From Chloroflexota bacterium (GTDB taxonomy: Bacteria; Chloroflexota; UBA11872): a DNA stretch of 64,000 nt. Location: positions 62,001 to 126,000 of the forward strand of contig JAPOVQ010000001.1 in NCBI GenBank assembly GCA_026708035.1, read 5' to 3'. A model generated the notes under the pieces. That model saw nothing but the letters and a program-made list of their open reading frames with translations, ran no database searches and had not been told where the DNA came from. Below are positions 25,463 through 33,842 of the stretch, piece by piece; within the stretch, counting starts at the first letter, position 1; each line of letters begins with the position of its first letter. Position numbers and translations under genes: made by a program.

Positions 25463-27280
25463 TTATGAACCTCCGGCGCCAAACATCAGCGCCAGCATGC
25501 CGAAGTCGACGAGCAATACAAGCAGGGCAATGGGAATGCCGGCGCGCGCGTAGTCACGCGGGCGAAAGTTCCCCGGTCCCATGACGAGCAGATTGACCGG
25601 GTGCGCGTAGGCGGTGATAAATCCCGTTGAGGCCGCCAGCGCCACACCCATGGCAAACATGCGGTGGTCGGCGCCGACAAGGGCCGCGGCGCTGAGCGCC
25701 ACCGGCGCCATCAGCACCGCGGTGACGTGGTTCCCGAGCACGTGGGTGAACATGGCGGTAAGCAAGAGCATGCTGGCGAGCAGCATCCAGGGACCGCCGT
25801 CGCCGAGCGACTCGGCCAGCGACTCCCCGACCAGCGCCGCGGCGCCGCTCTGTCGCATGGCCTCGGCCAGGGTCAGCATGCCGCCGATGACCACGATCGC
25901 GCGCCAGTCGACGGCGGCCAGCGTCTCCCGGCCGCGAACGCAGCCGGTGGCGACCATGGCCACCGCCGCCGCCAGCGCCACGATGGCCACCGGCGCGAGT
26001 TGCAACATGAGCGCGGCGGCGAATCCGGCCACGATGGCGATCGCAATGGGCGCCTGTCGCGGACGCAGCGTAAGGCCCACGCGCTCGGTCACGACTACGA
26101 AGTCTGGGTCGTCGCTTAGCTCCGCGATTCGCGGCAGCGGTCCGAGCACCAGCAACGCATCGCCGACGCGCAACGGCATGTCATGGAGGTGGGTGCGCCG
26201 GGGCGCCCCGTCTCGCCAGATGCCCACGACGCTCAATCCGTAGCGATCCCGGAAGTTGAGCGAGGGCACCGTCTCACCCACCAGGGTGCTGCGCGGGGCC
26301 AGCGACGCCTCGGCAAACTCCACGTTTTCAGTCTGCAGCGCGGCGGCGCCCAGGGTCGATGGGCGTGGCTCGGGCAGCGCGAAACGCTCGCGCAGCCGGA
26401 CGATGTCACGGTTGCGGGCGCTCATGACCAGTACGTCGCGCGCGTTCAGCGTCATTTCAGGCGCCGGCGCGATGTCCGTGCGGCCCTGCCGCTGGATGGC
26501 CACGATGGAGATGCCGAAGTCGGTGCGGATGCCGCTCTCGCGCAAGGTGAGCCCCACGAGCGGGCTGGCGGGCGGAATGGCAACTTCGTATAGGCGTTCT
26601 TCGAGCCGATAGGGCACGTGGTCTTCGCGCGCCCGCGGAAGCAATGCATCACCGGCGGCGCCTGACGCATGCCGCGGCAATATCCGGTGCCGCCCGAACA
26701 CCAGCGCCAGAATTCCGGCAACCAAAATCGCCGCTCCGAACGGCGTGAAATCCAGCAGGCCGAACGGCTCGATCCCTTCCTGGACGACCACGCTGTTCAC
26801 CAGCAGATTCGACGGCGTTCCCACCAGGGTGAGCACGCTGCCAAGCAGGGTGGCGTATGACAGCGGTAGCAATACGCGGGAAATCGGGATCTTGAGCTCG
26901 CGCGCGGCGGCCACCGCGGCTGGCAGGAGCACGCCGCCTGCGGCAATCGCGTTCATGAAGCCCGAGAGCAGGGCGGCGGCGAGCACCGTGAAGGCGATCA
27001 GCCGCGCCTCGCTGTTCCCGGCGAGCCGCCCGATCAAACGTCCCATCCAGTGCGCCACGCCGGTGTTCGCGAGGCCGGCGCTCATCACCATCACCGCGCC
27101 GATCGTCACGACCGCGCTGTTGGAGAACCCGCGCAGGGCCGCCTCCAAGTCGATTGCGCGACCAAGGAACAGGACCAGCAGCACGCCGATGGCCGTCACT
27201 TCGAACGGCACGCGTCCGCTGGCCAGGGCCACCACCGCAATAGCCACGACCACCAGCACGAACACGATCTCGCCGGTCAT
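25463..27280 (-). CDS. SLC13-family permease with two RCK_C (TrkA-C) domains
   Basis: A 605-residue anion transporter of the SLC13/DASS type. N-terminal helices lead to the family motif LVGTPSNLLVNSVV (about residue 150). A cytoplasmic block of two TrkA-C domains (about 215-405) follows, with EVAIPPASPLVGLTLRESGI and LAPRSTLVGETVPSLNFRDR. A second half of helices includes LGNHVTAVLMAP and ITAYAHPVNLLVMGPG. Proteins of this layout are often annotated as sulfate or dicarboxylate sodium symporters; the substrate is not determinable. The epimerase-like gene lies upstream, 27 bases away, in the same direction. Confidence 0.93.
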   Translation of the reverse strand: MTGEIVFVLVVVAIAVVALASGRVPFEVTAIGVLLVLFLGRAIDLEAALRGFSNSAVVTIGAVMVMSAGLANTGVAHWMGRLIGRLAGNSEARLIAFTVLAAALLSGFMNAIAAGGVLLPAAVAAARELKIPISRVLLPLSYATLLGSVLTLVGTPSNLLVNSVVVQEGIEPFGLLDFTPFGAAILVAGILALVFGRHRILPRHASGAAGDALLPRAREDHVPYRLEERLYEVAIPPASPLVGLTLRESGIRTDFGISIVAIQRQGRTDIAPAPEMTLNARDVLVMSARNRDIVRLRERFALPEPRPSTLGAAALQTENVEFAEASLAPRSTLVGETVPSLNFRDRYGLSVVGIWRDGAPRRTHLHDMPLRVGDALLVLGPLPRIAELSDDPDFVVVTERVGLTLRPRQAPIAIAIVAGFAAALMLQLAPVAIVALAAAVAMVATGCVRGRETLAAVDWRAIVVIGGMLTLAEAMRQSGAAALVGESLAESLGDGGPWMLLASMLLLTAMFTHVLGNHVTAVLMAPVALSAAALVGADHRMFAMGVALAASTGFITAYAHPVNLLVMGPGNFRPRDYARAGIPIALLVLLVDFGMLALMFGAGGS

Positions 27281-27307
27281 CCGAATGCCGCGCGCCGCAT
27301 CCGGTGG

Positions 27308-28261
27308 CTAGCCCTCGTCCTCTTCCGGTGGGAGCAGCGTGGCGGCTCCCTCAACGTAGGTCGGATAGCGCAGCTCGACGCCAAGCTCCTCGCGCACCTT
27401 GGCGTTCGAGGTTGGGTAGGAGCCGGTCACCAGGCCGAACAGGCTGGAGGAGATCGAGGCCTTGGTGCGCGTCAGGCGAGTGAAGCCCTCGTGCAGCTTC
27501 ACCAAACCCTGCACCAAGTGCTTGGGCGACGACCGCGGCGGACGCGCTCCGGATTGCGCGGCCAGGTAGCGCAGATACTCGCCGGCCGGGGCCGGGTGGT
27601 CGTCCACCGCCAGGTACACCTCGCCGGAGCGCCCCCGGAGCGCGACGGCCTCGAGAATCGCGGCAGCGTCCTCCACGTGGATGCGGCTGGTCGGGTGCTT
27701 GCCGCCGCCGATGAGCCGCAGGTTGCCGCCCCGTAGCGACTCAAGGGTTCCACCGTCAGGGCCATACACCGTCCCCGCCCGCACGACGCGCGCCGGAAGC
27801 CCCTCCGTTTCGTGCTGTTCCTGGAGGTATTGCTCCGTTTCGAGATTGAGCCGCCCCAGCACGGTATTTGGCGCCGGTGGCGATGTTTCGGTCAGCGTGT
27901 CCCGAGACCCTGCGCCAAACACGGCCATGGTGCTGCCGTAAACGAACGACGCGATATCGGTTCCACTCAGGGCCTCGACGACGTTCATCACGCCGCGGAT
28001 GGTGCGCCGCTCCATGTCGTCCTCGCTGTCCGAGACACTGCGCATCACGTAGAAGACGTGATCGCCGTCCCGGCCGAGGTCTTCCAGCTCGTCCGGGTCG
28101 CCCACGTCGGCGAGCTCGATCGTGACGCCAAGTTCATCGAGCTCGGGGGCCGCGTCTTCGTGCTCGTCGATGCCGCGGACATCCCATCCCGCAGCCGCCA
28201 GCCGGCGCGCCAGGGCGCTGCCGGTGAAGCCGGTGATGCCGATGATGAGCCCGTTGGGCAT
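27308..28261 (-). CDS. extended SDR / NAD-dependent epimerase-like protein lacking YxxxK
   Basis: A 317-residue protein with the extended-SDR Rossmann motif ITGFTGSALARRLAAAGWDVRGID, the acidic DVGDPDEL segment and the strand SFVYGSTMAVFG. In ordinary epimerases the active site reads YxxSK at the position that here reads VLGRLNLETE, so tyrosine and lysine are replaced by leucine and asparagine. The VRAGTVYGPDG and SRIHVEDAAAIL blocks are kept. It may therefore be a non-catalytic NAD-binding protein or use other residues. It is divergent from ddl (87 bases) and 27 bases upstream of the SLC13 gene. Confidence 0.87.
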   Translation of the reverse strand: MPNGLIIGITGFTGSALARRLAAAGWDVRGIDEHEDAAPELDELGVTIELADVGDPDELEDLGRDGDHVFYVMRSVSDSEDDMERRTIRGVMNVVEALSGTDIASFVYGSTMAVFGAGSRDTLTETSPPAPNTVLGRLNLETEQYLQEQHETEGLPARVVRAGTVYGPDGGTLESLRGGNLRLIGGGKHPTSRIHVEDAAAILEAVALRGRSGEVYLAVDDHPAPAGEYLRYLAAQSGARPPRSSPKHLVQGLVKLHEGFTRLTRTKASISSSLFGLVTGSYPTSNAKVREELGVELRYPTYVEGAATLLPPEEDEG

Positions 28262-28348
28262 GCGTTGCGACCGGGTGGTCAGGGCGTCTACATCGTGACG
28301 CTACGCCTCGCGCCCGTGCAAGCCACGCGGAGTCGCTAGGCTATTGCT

Positions 28349-29446
28349 ATGGAATTCCCCTCCGGCCGCCTGAGCATTGGCGTGATATTCGGCGGACGCT
28401 CCGGCGAGCATGAGGTGTCGCTGCGGTCGGCGGCCTTTGTGATGGATTCCCTCGACCGCGCCAAGTACGACGTGGTGCCAATCGGCATTGGCAAACAGGG
28501 CGAGTGGCTGCTAGACGCCGATCCAATGCGCCAGCTCAGCGCGGCGCCCGCCGCCGACTCCGGCGCGTCGCTGCCGGTCACGCTGCCGACGGCGCATCTC
28601 CCCGCCTCGGGACGGGCGTCGGTTGGGGCGCTCGACGTGGTGTTTCCGGTACTTCACGGCACCTACGGTGAAGACGGCACGGTGCAGGGGCTGCTGGAGC
28701 TTGCCGACCTGCCCTACGTGGGCTCGGGCGTCACGGGCTCGGCCGTGGCGATGGACAAGGGCGTGGCGAAGGCGGTCTTGCGTGACCACGGTCTCTCGGT
28801 GGGTCTCTGGCACGTCGTGACCGTGTCGGCGTGGCGGGCCGACCCAGCGGCCGTGCGGGCGGAGATCGAGGCGCAGCTGACCTATCCGCTCTTCACCAAG
28901 CCCTGCAACCTGGGGAGCAGCGTGGGCGTGTCCAAGGTCCACAACGCCGGTGAACTCGACGACGCCATGGCCGCCGCGGCCGAATTCGACCGCCGCATCA
29001 TCATCGAGCAGGGCGTCCCGAACGCGCGTGAGATCGAGGTCAGCATCCTCGGCAACGATCAACCCGAGGCGTCGGTATGCGGGGAAATCGTCCCGGCGAC
29101 CGAGTTTTACGACTACGCCGCGAAGTACGAGGACGACCGGTCACAGGCCATCGTCCCGGCCGAGCTGCCACCGCAGCTGGCCGATCGCATTCGCGGGGAC
29201 GCCGTGCGGGCGTTTCGCGCCCTGGACTGCGCCGGCTATGCGCGGGTGGATTTTCTGGTCGACGCCGAGACGCTGGCGCCGACCATAGGCGAGATCAACA
29301 CCATTCCCGGCTTCACCGAGATCAGCATGTATCCCAAGCTATGGGAAGCCAGCGGCGTGCCCGCGCGGGAGCTCATGGACCGGCTGATCCGGCTGGCGCT
29401 CGAGCGCCACCAGGAACGTCGAAGCCTGCGGACGTCCTACACGTAG
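28349..29446 (+). CDS. ddl: D-alanine--D-alanine ligase
   Basis: A 365-residue ATP-grasp enzyme that makes D-Ala-D-Ala for peptidoglycan. The start reads [19 protein letters not shown], then [37 protein letters not shown] and the metal/ATP loop [16 protein letters not shown]. It ends with [32 protein letters not shown]. All expected motifs are present and the length is usual. Its presence indicates a peptidoglycan cell wall. The gene is alone on its strand, divergent from the SDR gene and convergent with the RraA-like gene 10 bases downstream. Confidence 0.96.
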   Translation: MEFPSGRLSIGVIFGGRSGEHEVSLRSAAFVMDSLDRAKYDVVPIGIGKQGEWLLDADPMRQLSAAPAADSGASLPVTLPTAHLPASGRASVGALDVVFPVLHGTYGEDGTVQGLLELADLPYVGSGVTGSAVAMDKGVAKAVLRDHGLSVGLWHVVTVSAWRADPAAVRAEIEAQLTYPLFTKPCNLGSSVGVSKVHNAGELDDAMAAAAEFDRRIIIEQGVPNAREIEVSILGNDQPEASVCGEIVPATEFYDYAAKYEDDRSQAIVPAELPPQLADRIRGDAVRAFRALDCAGYARVDFLVDAETLAPTIGEINTIPGFTEISMYPKLWEASGVPARELMDRLIRLALERHQERRSLRTSYT

Positions 29447-29456
29447 GCGGTCGGGG

Positions 29457-30143
29457 CTAGAGGCCGGTCTTCTCGCGCAGCTTGGCCACCGTAAAGCCCG
29501 GCTGCTGCGCAAATTCCTTGCGCCCGGCCTCGTAGTCCAGCACATTGCGCGCCGCTTCCGCGAGCTCGCCCGCCACTTCGTCCGGGATGACCACCACGCC
29601 GTTTTCATCGGCGTGTACGAGATCGCCCATCTTGATGGGCGTGCCGTCGATGATCACCGGATCGCCCGGCTCCAAGCTCACCGAGGTGCCGTGCGACACG
29701 GTGACGCCGCGGGCGAAGTATTGGACGCCAATCTCGCGCACCTCGGAGAGGTCGCGCACGCACCCATCGGTGACGACGGCCACGCCGCCCAGCGCCTTGA
29801 AAATGGTGGCCATGACGTCGCCGAAATGGCAGGACTTGGCCGGGTTGTTTCCCGAGTCCTGGATCACCAGGATCGTTGGGCTCGGTGAGCGCTCCACCAG
29901 CTCCCACAGATCCATCTGCCCCGACGGATTGCGGCGGCGTCCGTGGGTCGTGCTATCGCCCTTCACGGTCACCGCGTAGCCCACCACGGCCTCGCCGATC
30001 TCCGGGAATAGGCAACGCACGTCGCTGCCGAGGTATCCCTCGGTCCGGTCGCGGACGTTGAACTCTTCGATCGCGTTGGCGATCGTGGCTGAATCGATCT
30101 GGCGCAGCTCTTCGAGCTGTTCGGGCGTCAAGTTGACGGCCAA
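29457..30143 (-). CDS. RraA-like protein (HMG/CHA aldolase or RNase E regulator fold)
   Basis: A 228-residue protein of the RraA superfamily. Blocks seen are IDSATIANAIEEF near the start, VGYAVTVKG, the active-site region HFGDVMATIFKALGGVAVVTDGCVRD and LVHADENGVVVIP. Relatives are divalent-metal-dependent 4-hydroxy-4-methyl-2-oxoglutarate aldolases or oxaloacetate decarboxylases, while the E. coli protein inhibits RNase E. The G-D-V and R-D residues of the aldolase active site are present, so an aldolase-like role is possible. The start is TTG at 30143, with GAGGTGA three to four bases upstream. Confidence 0.88.
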   Translation of the reverse strand: MAVNLTPEQLEELRQIDSATIANAIEEFNVRDRTEGYLGSDVRCLFPEIGEAVVGYAVTVKGDSTTHGRRRNPSGQMDLWELVERSPSPTILVIQDSGNNPAKSCHFGDVMATIFKALGGVAVVTDGCVRDLSEVREIGVQYFARGVTVSHGTSVSLEPGDPVIIDGTPIKMGDLVHADENGVVVIPDEVAGELAEAARNVLDYEAGRKEFAQQPGFTVAKLREKTGL

Positions 30144-30211
30144 GGCTCACCTCGTGGCGTCCTTCACACACGCGGGGCAAACCGTAGCACGGTGTAGCCA
30201 AGGACCTGACC

Positions 30212-30277
30212 CGTTCGTGGTGAGCCCTTCGGCAGGCTCAGTCGAACCACGCCCTTCGACAAGGTCAGGGCGAACGG
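30212..30277. repeat. dispersed element: TTCGTGGTGAGCCCTTCGGC type
   Basis: TTCGTGGTGAGCCCTTCGGC, AGGCTCAGTCGAACCACG and then CCCTTCGACAAGGTCAGGGC form nested inverted arms (CGTGGT/ACCACG, CCCTTCG/CGAAC). This is a well-known style of intergenic repeat in several high-GC bacteria. It is the only copy seen in this window. Confidence 0.8.
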
Positions 30278-30344
30278 AACCATGGCGGTCGCCGGGGAAA
30301 GTGACAGTGCTCCCGACGCATGTCCACGACCCGTGTGAGTGCGC

Positions 30345-31148
30345 TCAGCCGAGCTCCTGCGATCGGCGGTAGGCCGCGGTCACGGCGGCGAGGAACGCCG
30401 CGCGCAGGTCTCGCTCCTCGAATGCGTCGAGCGCGGCGGCCGTGGTGCCGCCGGGCGAGGTGACGGCATGCCGCAGGGCCTCGGCGCTCATGTCGCCGGC
30501 GTTCCACAGCTCGGCGGATCCGATGAGGGTTTCCCGAACGAGCGTTGTGGCGATCTCCCGGTCGAGCCCGACGGCGACGGCGGCGTCGACCCACGCCTCG
30601 GCGACCAGGTAGACATAGGCGGGGCCGCTGCCGTGCACCGCCGTCGCGGCGTCCAGCATGTCTTCGGCGTGGACCTCGATCTCGGCGCCAAACGATCCCA
30701 GGATCTGTCGGGTGCGACGGCGGTCGGCGTCGTCAACGCCGCTGCCCGCCATCCAGACCGTCATGCCGCGGCCGATCTGGGCCGGCGTGTTGGGCATCGC
30801 GCGAACGAGGCGCGAGGCGCCCAGCGCGGATTCCATGGTTTCCAGGCGCACCCCGGCCATGATCGAAATCACCAATTGCAACGGCGCCAGCGCGGGGGCG
30901 AGGACAGCCGCCACCGTGGCGAAGGACTGCGGCTTCACGGCGAGAACCAGCGCCTGCGCGCCCGTCACGTCGTGCGGCAATCCCTCGCCAGCGGTTGCGC
31001 CGGTCGCCGCGACGACGGCATCGCGGCGCGCGTCGTCAATCTCGCTCACGACGATCGACGCGGCGGGAACCGCGCCGCTGGCGGCCAGGGCGGATACCAC
31101 CGCACCGCCCATTGCCCCGGCGCCGATGACGGTGACGCGCTCGCTCAC
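30345..31148 (-). CDS. proC: pyrroline-5-carboxylate reductase
   Basis: About 267 residues. It catalyses the last step of proline synthesis, NAD(P)H-dependent reduction of pyrroline-5-carboxylate. The nucleotide-binding start is VTVIGAGAMGGAVVSAL, with ALVLAVKPQ, ISIMAGV, LVRAMPNTPAQIGRGMT and the family block AVHGSGPAYVYLVAEAWVDAAV, then ETLIGSAEL and VTSPGGTTAAAL. Start is set at GTG 31148 because the Rossmann fold begins four residues later; the longer frame from 31208 adds 20 residues with no similarity. It lies next to comEC, whose stop is about 60 bases upstream. Confidence 0.94.
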   Translation of the reverse strand: MSERVTVIGAGAMGGAVVSALAASGAVPAASIVVSEIDDARRDAVVAATGATAGEGLPHDVTGAQALVLAVKPQSFATVAAVLAPALAPLQLVISIMAGVRLETMESALGASRLVRAMPNTPAQIGRGMTVWMAGSGVDDADRRRTRQILGSFGAEIEVHAEDMLDAATAVHGSGPAYVYLVAEAWVDAAVAVGLDREIATTLVRETLIGSAELWNAGDMSAEALRHAVTSPGGTTAAALDAFEERDLRAAFLAAVTAAYRRSQELG

Positions 31149-31211
31149 GGGTCGCGACCTCAAGGAAGAACCGACGTTGGCGATCCTACCTGCTGATTGG
31201 CCGGGCAAGGC

Positions 31212-33440
31212 TCAGCGCCGCACCTCGATGGTTCCCCGGTCGGCGCGGAGCCAGGCGCTGCCGACAAGCCGTGGGGTGTCGAGTGTGGGCTCCGGAACGA
31301 CGATTTGGCCATCCTCATTCACGGCTCGCGCGACGATTTCGGGAAGTCGAGGGTGCGGGGCAATTACGACTGCGACGCCCGAGTCCCGCAGGGCGGACGC
31401 GGGCATGGCTCCGAGCGTCGTGGACCGGCCGAGCACCAGCACGTCCGCGCGCAGGTCCGCTGGCAGCGCCGGCTGCGACACGGTCGGCGGGGCGACGGCG
31501 AACACCGCGTCGCTTGACCTCACCAACACCCAGGCGCGGCCTTCTGCCGGGACTAGCTGCGTTTCCAGGGCGCCGGTAGTCCGGCTCGCGTCCACGACGA
31601 CGGGCGCGCGGCCGGCACGGTTGGGCGCTACCAGGTGCGCCCCCAACGCATGGGTGGGAGGCGCTTGCACTACGGCTACGTCTCGGGCGCCAACGAGGTC
31701 GAGGGCCATGTGCGAGAGATTGCCGCCCGACGAGGCAACGGCCAGGTTGTCGACCTGGAGGTCCCAGCGCGGCAGCGCGCGGTCAAGCAGCAACCGGTCC
31801 AGGCGGCTTCCCGCGACGACCACCCGGTCATCGCCCTTCCTGACGTAGACGGTGGGAGCACGGCCCGAGAGGTCGACGGTGGCCACCGTGGCGCCGTCGT
31901 CGAAGACGCGTGGCATTCCCGCGACCGCCATCGCCGGCGGCGCGATCAAGGCGACCAACGCCACGCCGTAGACGGCGCGTCGGGGAAGCACGATCGACCC
32001 GACGCGTGAGCGAACGAGACGCGGCGGCGGACGGCCAAGCAGGACCAGCGCCGCGCCTATGCAGAGATATGAGACCAGCGCCTGGGGCAAGTCGAACCCG
32101 CTGGTCGCGAGCGAGGCCCCTGGCAACTGCGCGGCGAGCCGCCCGGCCTGAATCAAGTACTCAAGCGGAAGCCAGGCGGCCCACCCGACCACGTCGGCCG
32201 CCGGCCACCCGGCGGACGCCCAGATGGCGACGGGTGCGCCGGTGGCCATGATGGCGGCTGGCGCCGCGAGGGCCAGCAGATTGGCCGGCACCGCCATGAG
32301 CTGAAAGCGCTCGAACGTGTGGGCGATGATCGGGGTCACCATCAGACTGGCGGCCGTGGTGGTGGCGATCAGCTCGGCGCTCCACCGGGGAAAGCGGATG
32401 CGTTCGGTGAGCACGGCCGACACGCGCGGCGCAATCACGATCAGGCCCAGCGTTCCCGCGAACGACAGTTGAAATCCGACGTCGCCCAGCGCCTGGGGCT
32501 GTACCAGCGCCATTCCAGCTCCGGCCAGCGCCAGCGCCGTGAGCGCATCGGCGTCCCGCCCGAGGATCCATGCCACGAGCACCAGGTCGCCCATGATGGC
32601 CGCCCGTATCACGCCCGGCTCGGCGCCGGCCAGCACCGCGTAGAGCGGCAGCAACACCGCGGCCAGGCCGACTCCATAGCGGCCAAGCCCCCAGCCGGCG
32701 AGCCGTCGCACCCAGAGCGCGATCAAGGTGATGTTGAAGCCCGAGATGGCGACGATATGAATCAAGCCCGACGTGAGAAAGTCATCTCGCAGCTCGTCGG
32801 GCAGTCGTTGACGAATGCCCACGAGCATGGCCGAGAGCAGCGAGGCATGGGGCTCGGGCAAGGCCGAGCGAATGCTGGCGTCGACATGGCGCCGCAGGCG
32901 CAGAAGCGCCGGAGGATCCGCGGCCGTGCCGGCCTCGATGACCCTAACCGTGGCGTCGCCCAGCGTCCCGGCCCAGGTGTCGGCGTTTCCGGCGAGGGAA
33001 TTCGTAGCCCGCGGGCTTGCGGGCACGAACACCCCGCTGACCGCCACTCGGGCGTTCGGCAGCGCCAGGGCCCGCGGAGCGAAGACTTGCACGCGACCTG
33101 CGGCCGGCCGCGACCCCTGGTCCTGTGCTCCGGCAACACCCACAACTTGGAGCGTTCGTCGCGGGCCCGGTACGTCGTCGACCACGGTTCCGATCACCGT
33201 CAGCGCCGCTCCTGCAGGCGCCTGCAGCAACGGCGTCTGCGAGGCGACGTGATGACCGCCGCGCGCCAGGCCAAGGGCCAGCGCGGCGAGAACCGCACCA
33301 ACCAGCAATAGGCGGCGGCCGGTTAGGGCAGCTGCCGCGCCTATGACGGCCAGCCCGATGACCGCCCAAGCCGGCGCTGGGCCCCACCAGGCGGCGAGCC
33401 CGATCCCCAGCAAGATCGCCGCGCCCAGCCAGGCCGTCAC
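31212..33440 (-). CDS. comEC: ComEC/Rec2-type DNA uptake channel with a degenerate metallo-beta-lactamase tail
   Basis: A 742-residue polytopic membrane protein. The N-terminal helices and DUF4131-like extracellular domain (about 75-180) lead to the Competence domain, whose start ASLLSAMLVGIRQRLPDELRDDFLTSGLIHIVAISGFNI is diagnostic. More helices follow (AVLAGAEPGVIRAAIMG, LSFAGTLGLIVIAPR). The C-terminal third should be a metallo-beta-lactamase-like nuclease domain, but the HxHxDH motif is absent: the expected site reads VASSGGNLSHMALDLV. It could still transport DNA, with strand degradation handled elsewhere. The comEA-like gene overlaps its start (ATGA), forming a competence pair. Confidence 0.92.
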   Translation of the reverse strand: MTAWLGAAILLGIGLAAWWGPAPAWAVIGLAVIGAAAALTGRRLLLVGAVLAALALGLARGGHHVASQTPLLQAPAGAALTVIGTVVDDVPGPRRTLQVVGVAGAQDQGSRPAAGRVQVFAPRALALPNARVAVSGVFVPASPRATNSLAGNADTWAGTLGDATVRVIEAGTAADPPALLRLRRHVDASIRSALPEPHASLLSAMLVGIRQRLPDELRDDFLTSGLIHIVAISGFNITLIALWVRRLAGWGLGRYGVGLAAVLLPLYAVLAGAEPGVIRAAIMGDLVLVAWILGRDADALTALALAGAGMALVQPQALGDVGFQLSFAGTLGLIVIAPRVSAVLTERIRFPRWSAELIATTTAASLMVTPIIAHTFERFQLMAVPANLLALAAPAAIMATGAPVAIWASAGWPAADVVGWAAWLPLEYLIQAGRLAAQLPGASLATSGFDLPQALVSYLCIGAALVLLGRPPPRLVRSRVGSIVLPRRAVYGVALVALIAPPAMAVAGMPRVFDDGATVATVDLSGRAPTVYVRKGDDRVVVAGSRLDRLLLDRALPRWDLQVDNLAVASSGGNLSHMALDLVGARDVAVVQAPPTHALGAHLVAPNRAGRAPVVVDASRTTGALETQLVPAEGRAWVLVRSSDAVFAVAPPTVSQPALPADLRADVLVLGRSTTLGAMPASALRDSGVAVVIAPHPRLPEIVARAVNEDGQIVVPEPTLDTPRLVGSAWLRADRGTIEVRR

Positions 33441-33841
33441 TGAGCTGAGGGCGCTTGAGCCGGGAGCCGCTGCACCACGCTCGCGGGGATTCCCAGATCG
33501 GTGAGCGTCCGAGACTCCGTGATGGAGCCAAACAGGCGGCGGTAGGTGGTAATCCGCTCGGCGTACAGGGGGCCGATGCCGGGCAGCTCATCGGCGAGCT
33601 CCTCGGCGGATGCCGCGTTGATCCACTGGAGCGTCGCGGCCGAAAGCTCGATCGCCGCGCTCGATTGCGCGACCTGAGGCGGAGCGGACTCCGGCAGGGC
33701 ACTGGGCGTAAGGATCGCCAGCGCCACCGCTGCAGGCGCGAGGAGGAGGCCGATCCAGCGATAGACCCTGAGGTGTGACGGGGAGTCGGCATTAGCGGCC
33801 CGCCCGCCCGCCGGCTGCGCTTGCTCCGGCGTATTGGCCAA
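33437..33841 (-). CDS. ComEA-like helix-hairpin-helix protein
   Basis: A 134-residue membrane-anchored protein. It has a short polar N-terminus, one membrane helix (IGLLLAPAAVALAILTPSAL), a linker, and the HhH DNA-binding domain INAASAEELADELPGIGPLYAERITTYRRLFG. It would bind incoming double-stranded DNA and hand it to ComEC, whose gene overlaps its stop by four bases. It lacks the SLBB-type domain of longer ComEA proteins, and the hairpin LPGIGP is intact. The next gene upstream, a MoeA fusion, ends one base before it. Confidence 0.87.
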   Translation of the reverse strand: MANTPEQAQPAGGRAANADSPSHLRVYRWIGLLLAPAAVALAILTPSALPESAPPQVAQSSAAIELSAATLQWINAASAEELADELPGIGPLYAERITTYRRLFGSITESRTLTDLGIPASVVQRLPAQAPSAQ

Positions 33842-33842
33842 G

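Noticed and set aside
23442-25553. 703-codon open frame on the plus strand
   Set aside because: It is the antisense shadow of DUF4392, YhfC-like and oxidoreductase genes. Its translation is low-complexity, dominated by GC-rich codons, with no family resemblance.
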